Source: Actinomycetes bacterium
Lineage (GTDB): Bacteria > Actinomycetota > CALGFH01
Direction: 5' to 3'
Length of the DNA stretch: 16,536 nucleotides
Assembly: GCA_030152105.1 (NCBI GenBank)
Contig: JASLIH010000244.1
Span: forward strand, 1-16,536
Each line of letters starts with the position of its first letter. Position 1 is the stretch's first letter. Positions 7,243 through 13,759 of this stretch are shown in pieces. A model generated the notes under the pieces. It searched no databases and was not told the DNA's origin. It saw only the letters and a program-made list of their open reading frames with translations. The translations under genes and the position numbers were made by a program.

Positions 7243-8172
7243 TCAGGGTGAGGGTCGGGGGAACCGGGAGCGGCCGCCCCAGCCCTCGGGCGGGGGCGGC
7301 GCCGGGGAGCGGGGCGCGCCCGGTGCCAGCTGGGCCACGGTGCCGACGGTCATGGCCGTGGCCTGGGCGATCACGTCGTGGATGTCGGGGGCGCCGGGGA
7401 GCACGCAGCGCAGGTCGGTGACGCCGGCGTGGGCCAGGGCGATGACCCGCTCGTGGCAGTGCTCAAGGGTGCCGAACACCCCCGCCCGGGCCGGCGGGCC
7501 CAGGGCGGCGAAGGCCGGCTCGGCGTCCCAGCGGGCCGCGGCCTCGGCCACCGTCCGGCCGATCGAGACCGGCAGCCGCACCGCCACCCCGAGGCTGCCC
7601 GGGTCGCGGCCGGCCAGCCCGAACGCCTCCCGCAGCGCCCTGGCCCGCTCGGCCACCCCGTCGACGTCGGCCGCGACCACCAGCACGTCGTCGGCCACCC
7701 CGGCCAGCCAGGTCAGCCGCTCCCGGTCCAGCCGCTCGGGGTCGCCCACCTCCACGGCCAGGGTCGGCCGGGGCCCGCCGGCCCCCAAGCGCTCCAGGAG
7801 CCGGTCAACGTGCGGCCGGGCGCCCCCGAGCAGGGTCAGCTCCAGCCGCCCGGCCGGCAACCCGTCAAGACCCGCCGGTTGGTCGGGCCCGCCCAGCAGC
7901 CCGTCGAGGGCCGGTGGGCGGTCGAGGCCGCCCAGCATGACCCCGAGGCGGGCCCTGGCCACCACCGGGACCAGCTCCCGCAGGCGGCCCATGGGGTCCG
8001 CTGGTGGCGCTCCTGAGGGGGCGCTATCGTCCAACCAGACCGCGCCGATCCCGGCCCGGTCGCACATCCGCGCCACCTCGCCCAGGCGCGCACCCGGACC
8101 CCGGGCGTCGAGCACGACCCCGAGCCGGACCAGACGTCCCGGCGGGGCCAGCGTCGGCTGGAAGGCAGCCAT
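7243..8172 (-). CDS. LLM-class (luciferase-like) flavin-dependent oxidoreductase
   Basis: A 309-residue protein with the look of an LLM-class oxidoreductase. The N-terminal beta strand (VRLGVVLDARGPG), the next helix and strand (LGEVARMCDRAGIGAVWLDDS) and the C-terminal 'GTLEHCHERVIALAHAGVTDLRCVLP' are typical of the TIM-barrel fold that uses FMN or, in many actinobacteria, coenzyme F420. The tail from about residue 284 is Pro/Arg rich and probably disordered. The stop is 17 bases before the hapC ATG, so it is probably the first gene of the hydroquinone operon. ATG at 8172 has only a weak ribosome site. A TACAAT hexamer ends seven bases upstream, so translation may be leaderless. Its reaction is unknown; a hydroxylation or reduction feeding hydroquinone is one possibility, by context only. 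Confidence 0.78.
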   Translation of the reverse strand: MAAFQPTLAPPGRLVRLGVVLDARGPGARLGEVARMCDRAGIGAVWLDDSAPSGAPPADPMGRLRELVPVVARARLGVMLGGLDRPPALDGLLGGPDQPAGLDGLPAGRLELTLLGGARPHVDRLLERLGAGGPRPTLAVEVGDPERLDRERLTWLAGVADDVLVVAADVDGVAERARALREAFGLAGRDPGSLGVAVRLPVSIGRTVAEAAARWDAEPAFAALGPPARAGVFGTLEHCHERVIALAHAGVTDLRCVLPGAPDIHDVIAQATAMTVGTVAQLAPGAPRSPAPPPPEGWGGRSRFPRPSP

Positions 8173-9679
8173 GATCCCGATTGTAAGCACCGGCCAGCGG
8201 AGCCCCCGGTCACTGGAGACGTCGCTGCTCGAGTTCTTCCACCGGCTCCGCGAGGCAGGGGTGCCGGTCTCCATGGTCGAGGTGCTGGACGCCGTCGCCG
8301 CCCTGGCCCACCTGGACCTGGCCGACCGGGCCCAGTTCCGGTCCGCCCTGTTCGCCACCCTGGTCAAGCGCCCCGAGGACCGCCAGCCGTTCGCGGTGCT
8401 GTTCGACGTCTGCTTCCCGCTGACCCCATCGCCGTACTCCGGCCCGGGCACCCCCGGCTGGCCCGGCACCGGCCTCGACGCCCTCGACCCCGCGGCGGCC
8501 GGCCTCCACCCACCCGGCACCGGGCCAGGTCCCCCCGTGGGGGAGGCTATCGCGGTGGGGGAGGAAGGGGCGGGGGATGTCCACAGCCCCCCCGGCCCCT
8601 CCGAGCAGCTGCTGGCGGCCCTGCTGGACGCCCTGCGGCGGGGGGACGAGGCGGCCATGCGGACCCTGGCCGGCCTTGCCGTCGACCGCTTCGGCGGCCT
8701 CGACGCCCAGCCGGAGGCGTCAGAGCGCTACTACCTCTACCGGATCCTGCGCCAGGTGGAGCTGTACCGGCTGCTGGCCATGGCGCTGGCCGACAGCGGC
8801 GACCCCGGCGGCGCGGCCCGGCACGGCCGCGAGGAGCTGGCCAGGCGGATCGAGGACTTCCGGCGGCTGCTGGCCACCCAGCTCCGCCACCGCATGGCGG
8901 TCTCGGTCGGCGCCGCCCAGGCGGCCGAGCTGTACCGCGAACGGCAGCTCGAGGACGTCGACTTCCTCGGCGCCAACGCCGGCCAGCTGCGCGAGCTGCG
9001 CCAGGCGGTCCGGCCGCTGGCCCGCAAGCTGGCCTCCCGGGCCGCCCAGAAGCGGCGGCTGCGGCGCCGCGGCCGCCTCGACGTGCGCCGCACCGTGCGC
9101 CGCTCCCTGTCCTCGGGCGGGGTGCCGGTCGACCCGGCCTTCCGGGCCGTGCGCGCCTCCAAGCCCGACCTGTACGTGCTGGCCGACGTCTCCGGGTCGG
9201 TGATCGAGTTCGCCAAGTTCACCCTCTCGCTGCTCCACGCCATGAACCAGGAGTTCGCCAAGCTGCGCAGCTTCGCGTTTGTCGACGGGGTCGACGAGGT
9301 CACCGGCCTCCTCGACCAGGGCGGCCACCGCATGGACCTGCGCGGCGCCTTCGCCAGGGCCAGGCTGGTGGCCGACGACGGGCACTCCGACTACGGCAAC
9401 GTGTTCCGGCGCTTCGCCGAGCGCTACGGCGCCGACGTGGACAGCCGCAGCACCCTGCTCGTCATGGGCGACGCCCGCAACAACTACCGCGACCCCGGCC
9501 TGGACGCCTTCGCCGACCTGGCCGGGCGGTCGCGGCGCTGCTACTGGCTCAACCCGGAACCGGCGGACGACTGGGACACGACCGACTCGATCATGTCGGT
9601 CTATGGTCCAGCCTGCGACCGCGTGTTCGAGGTCCGCACGCTGCGCCAGCTGACGGCGTGCGTGGACGAGATCACCTGA
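8171..9679 (+). CDS. CoxE-type VWA-domain protein
   Basis: A 502-residue protein of the VWA containing CoxE-like family. The N-terminal part (SLLEFFHRLREAGVPVSMVEVLDAVAAL) is the typical helical CoxE start. A Pro/Gly-rich linker covers about residues 87-145, then comes a helical and Arg-rich middle region. The C-terminal VWA domain has the metal-site motif DVSGS beginning at Asp339 and the later 'MGDARNNYRDPG' block common in this family. Such proteins work with MoxR AAA+ ATPases. CoxE acts with CoxD on the CO dehydrogenase Cu-Mo site. Here no CO dehydrogenase gene is seen, but a CoxD-like ATPase ends the neighbouring operon. The start ATG has GGAAGG five bases upstream (8160-8165) and shares two bases with the start codon of the divergent oxidoreductase. 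Confidence 0.87.
   Translation: MIPIVSTGQRSPRSLETSLLEFFHRLREAGVPVSMVEVLDAVAALAHLDLADRAQFRSALFATLVKRPEDRQPFAVLFDVCFPLTPSPYSGPGTPGWPGTGLDALDPAAAGLHPPGTGPGPPVGEAIAVGEEGAGDVHSPPGPSEQLLAALLDALRRGDEAAMRTLAGLAVDRFGGLDAQPEASERYYLYRILRQVELYRLLAMALADSGDPGGAARHGREELARRIEDFRRLLATQLRHRMAVSVGAAQAAELYRERQLEDVDFLGANAGQLRELRQAVRPLARKLASRAAQKRRLRRRGRLDVRRTVRRSLSSGGVPVDPAFRAVRASKPDLYVLADVSGSVIEFAKFTLSLLHAMNQEFAKLRSFAFVDGVDEVTGLLDQGGHRMDLRGAFARARLVADDGHSDYGNVFRRFAERYGADVDSRSTLLVMGDARNNYRDPGLDAFADLAGRSRRCYWLNPEPADDWDTTDSIMSVYGPACDRVFEVRTLRQLTACVDEIT
8180..8185 (-). promoter_or_regulatory. Candidate -10 element of a leaderless promoter for the hydroquinone operon
   Basis: The minus strand reads TACAAT (five of six matches to TATAAT), followed by seven bases and the ATG of the oxidoreductase. 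This is the spacing expected when transcription starts at the start codon, as is common in actinobacteria. No convincing -35 is seen. The element lies inside the first codons of the divergent VWA gene. Confidence 0.45.
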
Positions 9680-9693
9680 GCCCGGGAGGGGCC

Positions 9694-10008
9694 ATGTACG
9701 TGCTGATCGTGTCGGCAAGGGTCAAGCCCGAGCAGCGGGGCCGGTTCCTCGAGGCGATCGAGGAGAACGCCGTCACCTCGGTCCGCGACGAGCCCGGCTG
9801 CCTGCGCTTCGACGTCGTCCGCGACCGCGACGACCCCGACCACTACCTGTTCTACGAGGTCTACCGGGACGAGGAGGCCTTCAGAGCCCACCGCGCCAGC
9901 GACCGTTTCGCCCGCTGGCGCGAGGCTGCCGACACGGTCCTGTCCGACCCCTTGGAGGCCACCCACACCGCCATGGTGGTCACCCGCACCGACCCTCAGG
10001 AGGACTGA
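9694..10008 (+). CDS. Antibiotic biosynthesis monooxygenase (ABM)-domain protein, putative quinol monooxygenase
   Basis: A 104-residue single-domain protein of the ABM/YgiN type. Family features visible are the starting strand YVLIVSARVKPEQRGRFLEAI, the central 'EPGCLRFDVVRDRDDPDHYLFYEVYRDEEAFRAH' and a final strand ending THTAMVV. Relatives are small ferredoxin-like-fold dimers, some of which oxidise quinols without a cofactor, while others have unknown function. ATG at 9694 follows GGGAGGGG by two bases and is 14 bases after the VWA stop, so the two genes are probably co-transcribed. The link to quinol chemistry near a hydroquinone operon is suggestive, not proven. Confidence 0.85.
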   Translation: MYVLIVSARVKPEQRGRFLEAIEENAVTSVRDEPGCLRFDVVRDRDDPDHYLFYEVYRDEEAFRAHRASDRFARWREAADTVLSDPLEATHTAMVVTRTDPQED

Positions 10009-10021
10009 CCGGGGTGGTCAG
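10005..10021. terminator. Small hairpin spanning two convergent stop codons
   Basis: Arms CTGACC (10005-10010) and GGTCAG (10016-10021) enclose a five-base loop. Each arm carries one of the two convergent TGA stops. At six base pairs without a T-run it is a weak terminator candidate, but no other sits between these genes, which are only nine bases apart. Confidence 0.3.
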
Positions 10022-10986
10022 CCGGCCGCCGTGGTGGCCGTGGCCGCCTCGGCCGGGGCCTGGGCGGCGGTGGGGCGGACGGCGCCGATGTAGTCGCCAC
10101 GCAGGAACGGGGTGATGCGGACGGTGGCCCCGGTGTAGGGGGCGTCGACCATGTTGCCGGCCCCGATGTAGATGCCGACGTGGTGGATGGTGGAGGGGTC
10201 GGCGGTGTTGTAGGCGTAGAACACCAGGTCGCCCGGTAGCAGGTCGGCCACGTTCCAGACCCGGGCGCCGGAGGTCCACTGCGCCCGCGACACCCGTGGG
10301 ATGTCCAGCCCGCCGTTCTTGTAGGCGGCCTGGGTGAGGCCCGAGCAGTCGTAGAAGCCGTCGCCGGTGGCCCCCCACCGGTAGGGGGTGCCGAGCTGGT
10401 TGTAGGCGAACTGGACGGCCGCGGCGGCCACCTCCTCGGCCGGGGCCCCGGGGGGCAGGCCCTGGCTGGCGGCGTAGGCGGAGGCGATGGCCAGGACCTT
10501 GGTCACGTACCAGTCGGCGTGGTTGTAGGCGAAGATCGCCCCGGCCACGTTCGCGCCCTTGTTGGCGCCGTTGGCGCACAGGTAGCTGGCCGCGGTGAAG
10601 ATGGAATCGGACGGGCTGTAGACGCTGGGCCCGCCGCCGTCGGCGTCGACCGCGTAGGCCGCCCAGGTGTTGCCGGCCTTGCCGCCGACGCCGATCTGCA
10701 TCGGCCCGGCGGCCCCGGCGAAGTTGGCCCCCGAGCGCACCCCTGGGGCGGTCGAGCGGCCGTGGTCGGTCTCGACCTTGCCGATGGCGGCCAGCACCGA
10801 CCAGGGGAGCCCCGGGCAGCTGTCGGCGGCCGTCTGGTAGACCGGCAGCAGCTGCGGCGGGATGTCCCGCTGGGCGTCCTGGCTGGGCGCGCCCCCGCCG
10901 ACCATGGCGGTCGACAACCCCAGGGCCATCAGGCCCAGGACCAGGAAGACGGCGGCGAAGACGCCGAACAGGAGCTTGACCATCAC
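10018..10986 (-). CDS. Membrane-anchored lytic transglycosylase-like / NlpC/P60 peptidoglycan hydrolase
   Basis: A 322-residue two-domain wall hydrolase. An N-terminal membrane segment (about residues 4-28) is followed by a lysozyme-like domain with probable catalytic Glu72 (AAIGKVETDHG) and the 'GAAGPMQIGVGG' and 'AIFAYNHADWYV' blocks of soluble lytic transglycosylases. The NlpC/P60 domain starts near residue 187, with nucleophile Cys214 (YDCSGLTQAAY) and His269 (IHHVGIYIG). This architecture is common in Gram-positive conjugation systems (VirB1/Orf14-like enzymes), where it opens peptidoglycan for the transfer channel. That fits the type IV secretion-like genes beginning next door. The start is GTG at 10986, immediately followed by ATG at 10983; either could be used and neither has a strong ribosome site. 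The tail is Ala/Thr rich. Confidence 0.9.
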   Translation of the reverse strand: MMVKLLFGVFAAVFLVLGLMALGLSTAMVGGGAPSQDAQRDIPPQLLPVYQTAADSCPGLPWSVLAAIGKVETDHGRSTAPGVRSGANFAGAAGPMQIGVGGKAGNTWAAYAVDADGGGPSVYSPSDSIFTAASYLCANGANKGANVAGAIFAYNHADWYVTKVLAIASAYAASQGLPPGAPAEEVAAAAVQFAYNQLGTPYRWGATGDGFYDCSGLTQAAYKNGGLDIPRVSRAQWTSGARVWNVADLLPGDLVFYAYNTADPSTIHHVGIYIGAGNMVDAPYTGATVRITPFLRGDYIGAVRPTAAQAPAEAATATTAAG

Positions 10987-11002
10987 CAGGCCAATCGGTG
11001 GT

Positions 11003-11030
11003 ATTTTAGGATAGTCGAGTCGGTTGACAG
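11003..11030 (-). promoter_or_regulatory. Candidate promoter of the wall hydrolase gene
   Basis: On the minus strand CTGTCA (11030-11025) is followed after 16 bases by TAAAAT (11008-11003). The predicted transcript would start about 10-15 bases before the GTG/ATG start codons. The surrounding bases are AT-richer than the genes. The -10 is good and the -35 moderate. Confidence 0.45.
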
Positions 11031-11052
11031 GATAGGGCGGAGGTGCTGTATC
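11024..11052 (+). promoter_or_regulatory. Candidate promoter toward the secretion genes
   Basis: A consensus -35 TTGACA (11024-11029) is followed after 17 bases by TGTATC (11047-11052), a poor -10. The -35 overlaps the divergent -35 of the wall hydrolase promoter. If used, the ParA-like gene would have a leader of roughly 150 bases. Confidence 0.3.
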
Positions 11053-11112
11053 GGTCCACTGGGTGGGGAAGGGTCCTGGACAGGTCCGATTCCCGCTGGT
11101 CGACTGCCTTGG

Positions 11113-11153
11113 TTACATTGCACATCAGTGTAATCTGTTGGTAATCACACGTG
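11113..11153. promoter_or_regulatory. Inverted and direct repeats upstream of the ParA-like gene, possible operator
   Basis: TTACATT (11113-11119) and AGTGTAA (11127-11133) form an inverted repeat with one mismatch around a seven-base spacer. GTAATC occurs at 11130-11135 and again at 11141-11146, 11 bases apart, about one helical turn. CACGTG is at 11148-11153. A hexamer TAATCT (11131-11136), 16 bases after TTGGTT, could be a promoter. The AT-rich, repeat-bearing patch stands out in this GC-rich window and may bind a regulator. Confidence 0.35.
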
Positions 11154-11213
11154 GACAGATCTACCCAAATACGCAGCCGAACCGCACGAGATGGAGACCG
11201 ACCGGGGGTCGTT

Positions 11214-12515
11214 GTGAGCCAGCAGCAGAGGCCTGCCTGGACCGGGGGTTCCGACGAGGCCCTGGTCCCACTCGGCCGTGGCGACGATCCCACCCCGGCG
11301 ACCGAACGCGACGGCCATCCTGGTGACGGCGCCCAGCCGTCGGGCCAGCCCTCCCCGCCCACCCAGGACCGTCCCACCCAGGACCGTCCCGCCGAGCACG
11401 CCCGCCCGGCCAGCGAGCCCCTCCCCGCCGACCGGCACCCGCCAATCGACCGGCGCGAGCGGGCCGAGCAGGCCGTCGCCCCGGGCCGGGGCCAGCCACC
11501 CCCGGAGGCCTCACGCGACCTGGTCGCCGGGCGCCCGGAGCGGGCCGCCAGGGCCGGCCAGCTCGCCGGGGTGACCAGCCCGGCCAGCGGGCGCTCGACC
11601 GCCACCGCGGCCGACTTCACCCCCGAGCGCTACCTGCGCGGCCAGGCCGCCCCGCCCCGGGACGGCTGGCGGCGCTTCGTCTACTGGCTCACCGGCGGGC
11701 GGGTCAACTTCGGCCCCAGCCCGGCCGAGCGGGCCGAGCGCCAGCTGATCGCCCGGGCCAAGTCCCCGGTGGCGGGCTGCCGCTCGATCGCCGTCATCAG
11801 CCGCAAGGGCGGGGTCGGCAAGACCACCACCACCCTGATGCTCGGCCACACCTTCGCCTCGCTGCGCGGTGACCGGGTGGTCGCCCTGGACGGCAACCCC
11901 GACGCCGGCTCCCTGGGCTACCGGGTCCGGCGCGAGACCGCCGCCACCGTGACCAACCTGCTCGCCGACGAGCAGGAGATCATCCGCTACGCCGACATCC
12001 GCTCCTACACCAACCAGGCCCCGACCCGCCTGGAGGTGGTCGCCTCCGACGACGACCCGCGGATCACCACCGCCCTTGGCGAGGAGGACTACCGCCGGGC
12101 CATCGCCCTGCTGGAGCGCCACTACAACCTGATCCTGCTCGACACCGGAACTGGTGTCTTGGAATCGGCCACAAAGGGAATCCTCCAGTTGGCCGACCAG
12201 ATCGTCGTCGTCATGTCACCGAGCCTGGACTCGGCCAGGGCAGCCAGCTCGACGCTGGACTGGCTGAACGAGAACGGCCACGCCGAGCTGGTCCGCAACG
12301 CCATCGCGGTCGTCAACGCGGTGCGGGAGGAGGGCCTGGTCGAGGTGGACAAGATCGCAGAGCACTTCCAGGGGCGCTGCCGGGCAGTGGTCCGGGTGCC
12401 GTGGGACCCGCACCTTTCCGCCGGCGCCGAGACCCAGGTCGACCGTTTGCGCCCCGTTACCAGACGAGCGTACTTGGAGGTAGCCGCCGCCGTGGCCGAT
12501 GGATTCACGGCATGA
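11214..12515 (+). CDS. ParA/MinD-family ATPase with long disordered N-terminus
   Basis: 433 residues from the GTG at 11214. The first 150 or so residues are Pro/Gly/Arg/Glu rich and look disordered. The ATPase domain has the deviant Walker A KGGVGKTTT starting at residue 198, the 'VALDGNPDAGSLG' block with Asp226, and LILLDTGTG with Asp310. Such ATPases position or assemble envelope complexes and are regular members of actinobacterial type IV and type VII secretion loci. The final bases run into a 98-residue pilin-like gene 19 bases later. GTG at 11214 was chosen for the GGGGG upstream and its natural start (MSQQQRPAWTG). An in-frame GTG at 11151 would add 21 residues but lacks a ribosome site. 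Role in this locus is inferred from the neighbours. Confidence 0.87.
   Translation: MSQQQRPAWTGGSDEALVPLGRGDDPTPATERDGHPGDGAQPSGQPSPPTQDRPTQDRPAEHARPASEPLPADRHPPIDRRERAEQAVAPGRGQPPPEASRDLVAGRPERAARAGQLAGVTSPASGRSTATAADFTPERYLRGQAAPPRDGWRRFVYWLTGGRVNFGPSPAERAERQLIARAKSPVAGCRSIAVISRKGGVGKTTTTLMLGHTFASLRGDRVVALDGNPDAGSLGYRVRRETAATVTNLLADEQEIIRYADIRSYTNQAPTRLEVVASDDDPRITTALGEEDYRRAIALLERHYNLILLDTGTGVLESATKGILQLADQIVVVMSPSLDSARAASSTLDWLNENGHAELVRNAIAVVNAVREEGLVEVDKIAEHFQGRCRAVVRVPWDPHLSAGAETQVDRLRPVTRRAYLEVAAAVADGFTA
11361..11390 (+). repeat. Two tandem copies of a 15-base unit in the ParA-like gene
   Basis: ACCCAGGACCGTCCC occurs twice without a gap, coding TQDRP twice in the disordered N-terminal region. 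The in-frame unit length means copy changes would only lengthen or shorten the tail. Confidence 0.8.
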
Positions 12516-12534
12516 CCATCGGAAGGAACTACCG

Positions 12535-12831
12535 ATGTCGCGCATGATCGTTGTCGCCCAACGGGTGAGCTTCACCCCCGATTTCAACGCCATCCCTGGT
12601 GCTGGCCCCGTCCAGCAGCTGATCAACGGGATCGGCGCTTTCGCCCTGCTGCTGTCGCTGGTGGGCATCATCATCGGCGGGGCCATGTGGGGTGTCGGCT
12701 CGCTGTCGTCCAACTACCACCAGGCTGCGGTGGGCAAGCGGGCCACCCTGTACTCGGTGGTCGGGGCCGTCATCGTCGGTGCGGCCGCGGCCCTGGTGAA
12801 CTGGGCGTTCTCGCTCGGTCAGACCGCCTAG
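12535..12831 (+). CDS. Small two-helix membrane protein, VirB2/TrbC pilin-like
   Basis: 98 residues with two hydrophobic helices at about 29-52 (GAFALLLSLVGIIIGGAMWGVG) and 72-92, joined by a short polar loop with a basic HQAAVGKR. Size, two-helix topology and position after a ParA-like gene and before VirB6-like and SCO6880 genes resemble VirB2/TrbC-type pilin subunits and the small DUF6112-type proteins I recall from actinobacterial conjugation loci. GGAAGGA seven bases upstream fixes the ATG at 12535 over an in-frame ATG at 12499. No obvious cleavable signal peptide is seen. Pilin function is inference. Confidence 0.75.
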   Translation: MSRMIVVAQRVSFTPDFNAIPGAGPVQQLINGIGAFALLLSLVGIIIGGAMWGVGSLSSNYHQAAVGKRATLYSVVGAVIVGAAAALVNWAFSLGQTA

Positions 12832-12913
12832 GGACGTCGATGGCGAGCTCCGCGACGCCGGGGGTCCGGCTGGTACGCCGGGCCTTGCCGACGTTGGCCG
12901 AGGTCTGAGGATC

Positions 12914-13759
12914 ATGGCCGTGCGCGACCAGCGGGCCCGGGTCCTGTACCGCCTCCCCGAGCAGCGGCGGTTCGGGGCCGGGGGCATGCCGACGCTGGTG
13001 ACCATGGTGCTGCTGGCGGTCGTGCTGTTCCTGGGCGGCATGGTCATCGGCCGTGCCTCCATGACCGGCGGCCGCCAGGGCGGCGGGGCCGCCACCGCGA
13101 CCACCGCGCCGGCGGCGTCCCAGACCCCGTCCCCGACCGTTGCCGCCTCCCCGGGAACCGCCGCCGCGGCCCCGGCCGAGGCGGCGGCGGCCACCCGGGT
13201 CGGGCCGCGCCGGTTCGAGGCCGGGGTCGGGGTCGGCTACGCCCACAGCCAGCAGGGCGCCGTGGCCGCGGCGGCCAACTTCACCCGGGTGCTGTCGAGC
13301 GACCTCATCCTCGACACCTCGAGGCGCCGGGCGGCGATCGCCGCCCTGGCCGCCCCCGCGGCCAAGGCCCGCCTCCAGCGGACCTTCGACCAGGCGGTGG
13401 TCTCGCTCCGTCAGGGCCTCGGCGTCAGCGACAGCGCCAACGACGGCACCCAGGTCCTGCTGCGCGCCACCCCGGTCGGCTGGCGGGTCGAGGACTACAG
13501 CGACGCCACGGCCAAGGTCGCCATCTGGGTGACCAGCGTCGGCGGGTCGATCGGCGGGACCGTGGCCGCCCCCATCCGCGAGGGCTGGGGCACCACCACC
13601 GTCGAGCTGCGCTGGGTCGGCGACGACTGGAAGCTGGCCGAGAGCACGACCACCGACGGGCCGGTGCCGATCGCCGACGTGGCCCCCCCGACCGCTGCCC
13701 CCGAGCTGGTCGACAAGGCCAACGAGTTCAAGGAGTTCACCTATGCACCAGGACCGTAG
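12914..13759 (+). CDS. Single-pass membrane protein, VirB8/TcpC-like candidate
   Basis: 281 residues: a short basic cytoplasmic start, one transmembrane helix at about 26-46, an Ala/Pro/Thr-rich linker to about residue 93 and an extracellular globular domain of about 185 residues. That topology matches VirB8/TcpC/ConB assembly factors, which carry an NTF2-like domain outside the membrane. The domain here has alternating strands such as TAKVAIWVTSVGG and TTTVELRWVGDDWKLAES, typical of such folds, but I cannot confirm homology by eye. ATG is preceded by GAGGATC. The 3' end overlaps the next gene by 17 bases. Codon use resembles the neighbours. Function is inferred from order and topology. Confidence 0.72.
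   Translation: MAVRDQRARVLYRLPEQRRFGAGGMPTLVTMVLLAVVLFLGGMVIGRASMTGGRQGGGAATATTAPAASQTPSPTVAASPGTAAAAPAEAAAATRVGPRRFEAGVGVGYAHSQQGAVAAAANFTRVLSSDLILDTSRRRAAIAALAAPAAKARLQRTFDQAVVSLRQGLGVSDSANDGTQVLLRATPVGWRVEDYSDATAKVAIWVTSVGGSIGGTVAAPIREGWGTTTVELRWVGDDWKLAESTTTDGPVPIADVAPPTAAPELVDKANEFKEFTYAPGP

Noticed and set aside
7241..7253. Small inverted repeat CCTCA-GGG-TGAGG at the end of the oxidoreductase gene
   Set aside because: Only five base pairs with a three-base loop and no T-run, too weak to call as a terminator between the oxidoreductase and hapC.
6599..8170. Upstream extension of the VWA reading frame by more than 500 codons
   Set aside because: It runs antisense through the dioxygenase small subunit and oxidoreductase genes with no domain. 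The VWA protein has a clear ribosome site and family-like start at 8171.
11063..11326. 87-codon plus-strand frame starting upstream of the ParA-like gene
   Set aside because: It overlaps the ParA-like gene out of frame, has no recognisable domain and contains the repeat cluster, so it is more likely leader sequence.
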